This document shows positions 58,264-64,000 of a DNA stretch of 64,000 nt, piece after piece. Every line of letters starts with the position of its first letter. Position 1 is the first letter of the stretch. The stretch comes from Streptomyces sp. NBC_01341 (lineage in GTDB: Bacteria; Actinomycetota; Actinomycetes; Streptomycetales; Streptomycetaceae). The position numbers were made by a program, and so were the translations under genes. Where the stretch lies: contig NZ_CP108364.1 in the NCBI RefSeq assembly GCF_035946055.1, positions 3,906,001 to 3,970,000 on the forward strand, read 5' to 3'. Below the pieces are notes generated by a model. That model saw nothing but the letters and a program-made list of their open reading frames with translations, did no database searches and was not told the DNA's origin.

Positions 58264-60864
58264 GTGGACGCCGAGCTGACCAACAAGAGCCGCGACGCCC
58301 TCAACGCCGCCACGAGCAGGGCCGTCAAGGACGGCCACGCCGATCTGACCCCCGGGCATCTGCTGCTGGCGCTGCTCGCGGGCGAGGACAACGCGAACAT
58401 CACCGACCTGCTGGCCTCCGTCGAGGCCGACCAGGCGACCGTGCGCGCCGAGACCGAGCGGCTCCTCGGCGCGCTGCCGAGTGTCACCGGGTCGACCGTC
58501 GCCCCGCCGCAGCCGAGCCGCGAGCTGCTCGCCGTCCTCGCCGACGCCGACCAGCGCGCCAAGGAACTCGGCGACGACTACCTCTCGACCGAGCACCTGC
58601 TGATCGCCGTCGCGGCGAAGGGCGGCCGCGCCGGTGAGATCCTCGACGGACAGGGTGCCGGCGCGAAGAAGCTGCTGGACGCATTCGAGAAGAGCAGGGG
58701 AGGGCGCCGGGTGACCACTCCCGACCCCGAGGGGCAGTACAAGGCACTGGAGAAGTTCGGCACCGACTTCACGGCCGCGGCACGCGAGGGCAAGCTCGAC
58801 CCGGTCATCGGCCGGGACCAGGAGATCCGCCGCGTCGTACAGGTGCTTTCCCGCCGTACGAAGAACAACCCGGTGCTCATCGGCGAGCCCGGCGTCGGCA
58901 AGACGGCCGTCGTCGAGGGCCTCGCCCAGCGCATCGTCAAGGGTGACGTCCCCGAGTCCCTGAGGAACAAGCGGCTCGTCTCGCTGGACCTCGGCGCGAT
59001 GGTCGCCGGCGCCAAGTACCGCGGTGAGTTCGAGGAACGCCTCAAGACCGTCCTCTCCGAGATCAAGGAGAGCGACGGCCAGGTCATCACCTTCATCGAC
59101 GAGCTGCACACCGTCGTCGGCGCGGGCGCCGGGGGCGACTCCGCGATGGACGCCGGCAACATGCTCAAGCCGATGCTCGCCCGCGGTGAGCTCCGCATGG
59201 TCGGTGCCACCACGCTGGACGAGTACCGCGAGCGCATCGAGAAGGACCCCGCGCTGGAGCGCCGCTTCCAGCAGGTCCTGGTGGCCGAACCGTCCGTCGA
59301 GGACACCATCGCCATCCTGCGCGGCCTCAAGGGGCGCTACGAGGCGCACCACAAGGTCCAGATCGCCGACTCCTCGCTGGTGGCCGCGGCGACGCTCTCC
59401 GACCGCTACATCACGTCCCGCTTCCTGCCCGACAAGGCCATCGACCTGGTCGACGAGGCGGCGTCGCGGCTCCGCATGGAGATCGACTCCTCACCCCTGG
59501 AGATCGACGAGCTCCAGCGGTCCGTCGACCGTCTGCACATGGAGGAGCTGGCTCTCAAGAACGAGAGCGACCAGGGCTCCAAGCAGCGCCTCGAGAAGAT
59601 CCGCCGCGACCTCGCCGACAAGGAGGAGGAGCTGCGCGGTCTCACGGCCCGCTGGGAGAAGGAGAAGCAGGGCCTCAACCGCGTGGGTGAGCTCAAGGAG
59701 CGCCTCGACGAACTGCGTGGCCAGGCCGAGCGCGCCCAGCGCGACGGCGACTTCGACACCGCCTCCAAGCTGCTGTACGGGGAGATCCCCGGCCTGGAGC
59801 GGGAGCTGGCGGAAGCCGACGAGGCCGAGCAGGAGGCCGCCGTCGACACCATGGTCAAGGAGGAGGTCGGCCCGGACGACATCGCCGACGTGGTCGGTGC
59901 CTGGACGGGCATCCCTGCCGGGCGTCTCCTGGAGGGCGAGACCCAGAAGCTGCTGCGCATGGAGTCCGAGCTGGGCAGGCGCCTCATCGGCCAGACCGAG
60001 GCCGTCCGCTCCGTGTCGGACGCGGTGCGCCGCACGCGCGCGGGGATCGCCGACCCCGACCGGCCCACCGGTTCCTTCCTCTTCCTCGGTCCGACCGGTG
60101 TCGGCAAGACGGAGCTGGCCAAGGCGCTCGCGGACTTCCTGTTCGACGACGAGCGGGCCATGATCCGCATCGACATGAGCGAGTACAGCGAGAAGCACAG
60201 CGTCGCCAGGCTCGTCGGTGCCCCGCCCGGCTACGTGGGCTACGAGGAGGGCGGCCAGCTCACGGAGGCGGTCCGCCGCCGTCCGTACAGCGTCGTCCTG
60301 CTGGACGAGGTCGAGAAGGCCCATCCCGAGGTCTTCGACATCCTGCTCCAGGTGCTCGACGACGGACGGCTCACCGACGGCCAGGGCCGGACGGTGGACT
60401 TCCGCAACACCATCCTGATCCTGACGTCCAACCTCGGCAGCCAGTTCCTGGTCGACCCGTCGGTCGGGCCCGAGGAGAAGGAGGCCCGGGTCCTGGAGGT
60501 GGTGCGGGCCTCGTTCAAGCCGGAGTTCCTCAACCGGCTCGACGACCTGGTCGTCTTCTCCGCGCTGTCCGGCGACGAACTGGCGCACATCGCGGGCCTC
60601 CAGGTGGCCCGGCTCGCCGCCCGGCTGGCGGACCGCCGGATCGATCTCGACGTCTCCCCGGACGCCCTGGCCTGGCTGGCCGAGGAGGGCAACGACCCGG
60701 CGTACGGTGCCCGGCCGCTGCGCCGTCTCATCCAGACGGCGATCGGCGACCGGCTCGCGAAGGAGATCCTCGCGGGCGAGGTCAAGGACGGCGACACGGT
60801 CCGGGTGGACCGGGCGGGCGACGGCCTGATCGTGGGAGCCGCGACCGCGGCGAAGACCCTCTAG
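58264..60864 (+). CDS. clpB: ClpB disaggregase (Hsp100)
   Basis: 866 residues from a GTG with GAGGAGGAG upstream. N-terminal Clp repeat domain, AAA1 (Walker A GEPGVGKT near 206, FIDELHTVVGAGAG), middle coiled-coil domain (about 400-520, LQRSVDRLHMEELALKNE and following), and AAA2 (GPTGVGKTELAKAL near 609, LLDEVEKAHPEVFDILLQVLDDGRLTDG in the Walker B region). It threads aggregated proteins through its hexamer together with DnaK. Its HAIR site links it to HspR control. Confidence 0.98.
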   Translation: MDAELTNKSRDALNAATSRAVKDGHADLTPGHLLLALLAGEDNANITDLLASVEADQATVRAETERLLGALPSVTGSTVAPPQPSRELLAVLADADQRAKELGDDYLSTEHLLIAVAAKGGRAGEILDGQGAGAKKLLDAFEKSRGGRRVTTPDPEGQYKALEKFGTDFTAAAREGKLDPVIGRDQEIRRVVQVLSRRTKNNPVLIGEPGVGKTAVVEGLAQRIVKGDVPESLRNKRLVSLDLGAMVAGAKYRGEFEERLKTVLSEIKESDGQVITFIDELHTVVGAGAGGDSAMDAGNMLKPMLARGELRMVGATTLDEYRERIEKDPALERRFQQVLVAEPSVEDTIAILRGLKGRYEAHHKVQIADSSLVAAATLSDRYITSRFLPDKAIDLVDEAASRLRMEIDSSPLEIDELQRSVDRLHMEELALKNESDQGSKQRLEKIRRDLADKEEELRGLTARWEKEKQGLNRVGELKERLDELRGQAERAQRDGDFDTASKLLYGEIPGLERELAEADEAEQEAAVDTMVKEEVGPDDIADVVGAWTGIPAGRLLEGETQKLLRMESELGRRLIGQTEAVRSVSDAVRRTRAGIADPDRPTGSFLFLGPTGVGKTELAKALADFLFDDERAMIRIDMSEYSEKHSVARLVGAPPGYVGYEEGGQLTEAVRRRPYSVVLLDEVEKAHPEVFDILLQVLDDGRLTDGQGRTVDFRNTILILTSNLGSQFLVDPSVGPEEKEARVLEVVRASFKPEFLNRLDDLVVFSALSGDELAHIAGLQVARLAARLADRRIDLDVSPDALAWLAEEGNDPAYGARPLRRLIQTAIGDRLAKEILAGEVKDGDTVRVDRAGDGLIVGAATAAKTL

Positions 60865-60873
60865 ACCGCGCTT

Positions 60874-60916
60874 CGTGTCCCCGGCCGGCGGACTTCACGC
60901 CCCGGCCGGGGACACG
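60874..60916 (+). terminator. Terminator of clpB
   Basis: Perfect 15-bp arms (60874-60888 and 60902-60916) with a 13-nt loop, 10 bp after the stop. Confidence 0.85.
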
Positions 60917-61202
60917 CGTGTGTGCGGCCCCGTCCGCATTTATGCGTGCATCGGGCATGTGTCTTCCCCGGGGTCGCCCATGAAATCGAGCCGAAATTTT
61001 ACTTTTCGTGGCCGAATGATGGGCGGCCCCCTTCGGGGGCACCACTTTTTGTACCCCGCCGATACATATTGTCACCCTCGATCGCAACAGGGATCCGATG
61101 AGAGCGACGCGCCGAGTCCGGCGCGATATCGGGGCACTCCGGACCCTTTTCCCCGTTGTCGGGCAGGGCGGTTTCGAATTCTGGGAACGGTAAGGTACGC
61201 GC
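60917..61202. other. AT-rich promoter region of MFS gene
   Basis: About 285 bp, unusually AT-rich for the window at 60980-61085, with a small GCCCCC/GGGGGC hairpin before a TTTTT run (61026-61050). Likely contains the promoter of the MFS gene; a second terminator for clpB read-through is possible. Confidence 0.45.
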
Positions 61203-62471
61203 ATGACGGAGCGGATACCTGGCGATATCGGTGCGGAGTCGAAGGATTTCGGAAGTGGCAGTCTCATTCGCCTCAGCGAATTTCGTTTGCTGTGGGCGGC
61301 ATATGCCCAATCGGTCCTGGGCGACCAGCTGGCGCGGGTCGCGCTGTCGCTGCTGGTCTTCGAACGCACCGAGTCGGCCGGCTGGACGGCGGCGACCTAC
61401 GCCCTCACGACCCTGCCCGCCCTGCTGTCCGGGGTGCTCCTGACCGGTCTGGCGGACCGGTTCCCCCGGCGCACGGTCATGGTCGGCTGCGACCTGGTGC
61501 GCGCCGCCCTCGTCGGCCTGATGGCCCTGCCCGGTACGCCGTTGCCGCTGCTGGCCGGGCTGCTGGTGCTGGCGCAGCTCTGCGAGGCCCCGTTCGGAGC
61601 CTCGCAGGGCGCCCTGATGCCGGCCGTGCTCGGCGAGCGCCTCTACGAACGCGGGCAGCGGGTCATCGTGATCACCCACCAGGCCGGGCAGCTGGTCGGC
61701 TTCGCCGCGGGCGGCGTGCTGGTCGTGTGGCTGGGCAGTCACCTCTCGCTGGGCCTGAACGCGGCCACGTTCCTGATCTCGGCCGTCCTGATCCGGCTGG
61801 GCGTCACGGCGCGGCCGGTGGACGCGGACGCCGGCGCGCGGCCGAAGCGGATGCACATCCAGGTGCGCAGCGCGGCGGCCCTGATCTGGTCGGACCCGCG
61901 GCTTCGGTCGCTGGTCGCGCTCGGCTGGCTCGCGGGATTCATCGTGCTCCCGGAGGGTCTTGCCGCACCGTTCGCCGAGGAGGCCGGCGGGAGCGCCGCG
62001 TCGGTGGGGCTCCTGCTCGCCGCGCACCCCGCGGGCATGGTCCTGGGCGCCGCGCTGCTGGGGCGGGCGGCCGTGGGAGCGGAGCGCCGCCGGCGGCTGC
62101 TCGGGCCGCTCGCCGTGGGGGCGAATCTCCCGCTGCTCGTCTACTGGGCCGGCCCCGGCGTGGCGGTCGCCCTGCTGGTGCTGCTGGTGTCGGGCATCTG
62201 CTCGGCGTACCAGATCACCGCGGGGGCGACCTTCGTGATGCTGACCCCGGCCGACCAGCGCGGTCAGGCGCTCGGACTGGCCAGGTCGGGGCTGACCGCC
62301 ATGCAGGGGATCGGCGTCGCCGCCGGGGGCCTGGTGACGGAGCTGTCCGGGTCCTCGGCCAGGACCATCGGCGGGGCGGGGCTCGTCGGAACGGCCTGCG
62401 CGGTCGTGGTCGCGGTCGCGTGGGCGCGCGCCAGGCAGGCGAGCGCGGGGACGATTCCCCTGAGCGCGTAG
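61203..62471 (+). CDS. MFS transporter (EntS/MFS_3-like exporter)
   Basis: 422 residues with about 12 membrane helices. Starts in the cytoplasm (IRLSEFRLLWAAYAQSVLGDQLARVALSLLV); the loop between helices 2 and 3 carries GLADRFPRRTVMVGCDLVRA, the MFS motif A region, and a charged central loop (ARPKRMHIQVRSAAALIW) separates the halves. Similar exporters move siderophores or drugs outward by proton exchange. Substrate not determinable. Single gene with AT-rich upstream region. Confidence 0.9.
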   Translation: MTERIPGDIGAESKDFGSGSLIRLSEFRLLWAAYAQSVLGDQLARVALSLLVFERTESAGWTAATYALTTLPALLSGVLLTGLADRFPRRTVMVGCDLVRAALVGLMALPGTPLPLLAGLLVLAQLCEAPFGASQGALMPAVLGERLYERGQRVIVITHQAGQLVGFAAGGVLVVWLGSHLSLGLNAATFLISAVLIRLGVTARPVDADAGARPKRMHIQVRSAAALIWSDPRLRSLVALGWLAGFIVLPEGLAAPFAEEAGGSAASVGLLLAAHPAGMVLGAALLGRAAVGAERRRRLLGPLAVGANLPLLVYWAGPGVAVALLVLLVSGICSAYQITAGATFVMLTPADQRGQALGLARSGLTAMQGIGVAAGGLVTELSGSSARTIGGAGLVGTACAVVVAVAWARARQASAGTIPLSA

Positions 62472-62541
62472 GACTACAGGCCTCGATCGCGGCTAGGGTC
62501 GAAGGCACGCAAACACGTGCGATCCACAGGAGTACCCAGCG

Positions 62542-63093
62542 ATGTCTATCGACCCGTCCTCGATCCCCAACTTCGGGGGCCAGCCCGAACCGCAGGCGTC
62601 AGGACCCGAGGGCCCGGTGATTCCGGACCAGGACCTCGTCAAGCAGCTTCTCGAGCAGATGGAGCTGAAGTACGTCGTCGACGACGAGGGTGACCTCGCC
62701 GCGCCGTGGGAAGAGTTCCGCACGTACTTCATGTTCCGCGGCGAGGAGGAGCAGCAGGTCTTCTCGGTGCGGACGTTCTACGACCGTCCGCACGCTCTGG
62801 ACCAGCGTCCCGTGCTCCTCGACGCGATCGACGACTGGAACCGCCGCACCCTGTGGCCCAAGGTCTATACCCACGCCCACGAGGGCGAGGAGGGCGTCGC
62901 CGGCTCCGTGCGGCTGATCGGTGAGGCGCAGATGCTCATCGGCACCGGCGTCAGCCTGGAGCACTTCGTCTCCTCGACGGTCAGCTGGGTGCGGGCCTCG
63001 ATCGAGTTCGACAAGTGGCTCGTCGAGCACCTGGGCCTCGAGCCCGCCGAGAAGAAGGACGAGGCCGAGGGCGGAGAGCCCACGGAGGCCTGA
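62542..63093 (+). CDS. YbjN domain-containing protein
   Basis: 183 residues, acidic. YbjN/type III secretion chaperone-like fold: LVKQLLEQMELKYVVDDEGDL, YFMFRGEEEQQVFSVRTFYDR, IDDWNRRTLWPKVYTH and the segment IGEAQMLIGTGVSLEHFVS. Such proteins are widespread and probably act as molecular chaperones or regulators; the function here is unknown. Followed by a bidirectional terminator. Confidence 0.88.
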   Translation: MSIDPSSIPNFGGQPEPQASGPEGPVIPDQDLVKQLLEQMELKYVVDDEGDLAAPWEEFRTYFMFRGEEEQQVFSVRTFYDRPHALDQRPVLLDAIDDWNRRTLWPKVYTHAHEGEEGVAGSVRLIGEAQMLIGTGVSLEHFVSSTVSWVRASIEFDKWLVEHLGLEPAEKKDEAEGGEPTEA

Positions 63094-63106
63094 TCCCCGC
63101 GGTGGA

Positions 63107-63153
63107 GGCCCGGACCGGGGTGTGGCCGCGTGGCCGCCACCCCGGGCCGGGCC
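63107..63153. terminator. Bidirectional terminator
   Basis: Imperfect GC-rich inverted repeat (GGCCCGG ... CCGGGCC with an inner GGGGTG/CACCCC pairing) followed by TTT, between the convergent ybjN-like and aminotransferase genes. Confidence 0.7.
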
Positions 63154-63166
63154 TTTGCCGTTCCCG

Positions 63167-64000
63167 TCAGGACGCCCTGAGGCCCTTGAGCCGGGACACG
63201 GCGTCCTCCAGGACCTCCGTGCGCTTGCAGAACGCGAAGCGCACGAAGTGCGCCCCCTGCTCGCGGTGGTCGTAGAAGACGGCGTTCGGGACGGCCACGA
63301 CCCCGCACCGCTCGGGCAGGGCCCGGCAGAAGGCGAAGCCGTCGCTCTCGCCGAGCGGGCGGATGTCGGTGGTGACGAAGTAGGTCCCGGCGGGCTTGTA
63401 GACCTCGAAGCCGGCTTCGGCGAGGCCGGCGCTCAGAAGGTCCCGTTTGGCGCGCAGATCCTCGCGGAGCCCGTCGAAGTAGCTGTCGGGCAGCCGCAGG
63501 GCCTCCGCGACGGCGTACTGGAACGGGCCGCCGGAGACGAAGGTCAGGAACTGCTTGGCGGAGCGCACAGCGGCGACCAGCTCCGGGCTCGCGGTGATCC
63601 AGCCGACCTTCCAGCCGGTCAGCGAGAACGTCTTGCCCGCGCTGCTGACGGTCACGGTGCGCTCGCGCATGCCGGGGAACGACGCGAGGGGGATGTGCTC
63701 ACCCTCGAAGACGAGGTGCTCGTACACCTCGTCGGTGACCACGAGGAGGTCCCGCTCGCAGGCGAGACCGGCGACGGCGGCCAGTTCCTCGCGGGTGAGG
63801 ACGGTCCCGGTGGGATTGTGCGGGGTGTTGAGCAGGATCAGCCGCGTGCGGGGTGTCACGGCGGCCCGGAGCTCCTCGAGGTCGAGCCGGTAGGCGCCCT
63901 CGTGGGGCCGGAGCGTGACGGGGACGCGGGTCCCGCCCGCCATGGCGATGCAGGCCGCGTACGAGTCGTAGTACGGCTCCAGGGCGATGACCTCGTCGCC
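63167..64000 (-). CDS. PLP-dependent class I/II aminotransferase (5' end outside window)
   Basis: The last roughly 277 residues are visible; the frame runs off the right edge upstream of the in-window ATG at 63943. PLP signature SSAGKTFSLTGWKVGWI contains the Schiff-base Lys, with LILLNTPHNPTG, VVTDEVYEHLVF and the C-terminal HFVRFAFCKRTEVLEDAV. Likely a kynurenine/methionine or general amino-acid aminotransferase of the YbdL group. Substrate is not certain. Confidence 0.9.
   Translation of the reverse strand, partial: GDEVIALEPYYDSYAACIAMAGGTRVPVTLRPHEGAYRLDLEELRAAVTPRTRLILLNTPHNPTGTVLTREELAAVAGLACERDLLVVTDEVYEHLVFEGEHIPLASFPGMRERTVTVSSAGKTFSLTGWKVGWITASPELVAAVRSAKQFLTFVSGGPFQYAVAEALRLPDSYFDGLREDLRAKRDLLSAGLAEAGFEVYKPAGTYFVTTDIRPLGESDGFAFCRALPERCGVVAVPNAVFYDHREQGAHFVRFAFCKRTEVLEDAVSRLKGLRAS

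Overview
The window is high-GC DNA with strong codon-position bias, frequent GTG/TTG starts and Streptomyces-type gene families: dnaK-grpE-dnaJ-hspR with HAIR operators, an AfsA/ArpA butyrolactone pair, a Scr1-type HTH regulator, an Rpf-like muralytic enzyme and SpoIIE-type phosphatases. I read it as part of a Streptomyces (or very close actinomycete) chromosome. Most of it looks like chromosomal core, with accessory patches at about 12.5-15.2, 23-26.6, 29.4-31.3, 36-45.2 and 55.8-57.6 kb.

0-8 kb: a K+/H+ antiporter with its TrkA-C regulatory subunit, a flotillin plus NfeD-like pair, a BCP-type peroxiredoxin divergent from an alpha/beta hydrolase, a PAS-GAF-SpoIIE phosphatase and a YunG-like protein. 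8-11.3 kb: a cold-adaptation block with a small MerR regulator, a cold-shock protein and a DEAD-box RNA helicase. 11.6-15.2 kb: a quinone oxidoreductase, an SDR, and a divergent AfsA homologue and butyrolactone-receptor homologue separated by 105 bp that contain a palindrome. 15.3-23 kb: a secreted amidase, an Rpf/LysM protein, a GH65 phosphorylase, a sortase and an ABC-F ATPase. 23.2-28.4 kb: a Trypco2 protein with a trypsin-STAND-TPR protein (a predicted conflict system), divergent from an Fe-S photolyase.

28.6-36 kb: assorted secreted or orphan proteins (DUF1963-like, polysaccharide deacetylase, PA14-Fn3 protein, YkuD-like protein, and a basic repeat protein with an AASALAQT-like motif). 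36-45.3 kb: a patchwork with a second, nearly identical MerR regulator, a GAF-SpoIIE phosphatase, a secreted DUF3494 protein with a long low-complexity tail, a DUF5819-HTTM-DCC cassette resembling SdpA/SdpB, a Scr1-type regulator, a broken reading frame and tRNA-Gly(CCC). 45.5-50.4 kb: dcd, a phosphoribosyltransferase, a Yip1 protein and a large membrane Fe-S oxidoreductase. 50.5-60.9 kb: a sugar transferase, the heat-shock operon dnaK-grpE-dnaJ-hspR and clpB; both dnaK and clpB carry HspR (HAIR) operators. Between hspR and clpB lies an unusual cassette: a LuxR-type regulator divergent from a secreted protein with six GEISW repeats, translationally coupled to a Rieske-like protein that has lost its cluster ligands. 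The window ends with an MFS exporter, a YbjN protein and a truncated aminotransferase.

The strongest candidates for an undescribed system are the LuxR / GEISW-repeat / degenerate-Rieske cassette (55.85-57.6 kb), the Trypco2 + trypsin-STAND-TPR pair (23.3-26.5 kb), and the DUF5819-HTTM-DCC cassette behind a Glu-containing repeat protein (39.3-43.5 kb). No CRISPR array, rRNA, intact insertion sequence or integrase was seen.
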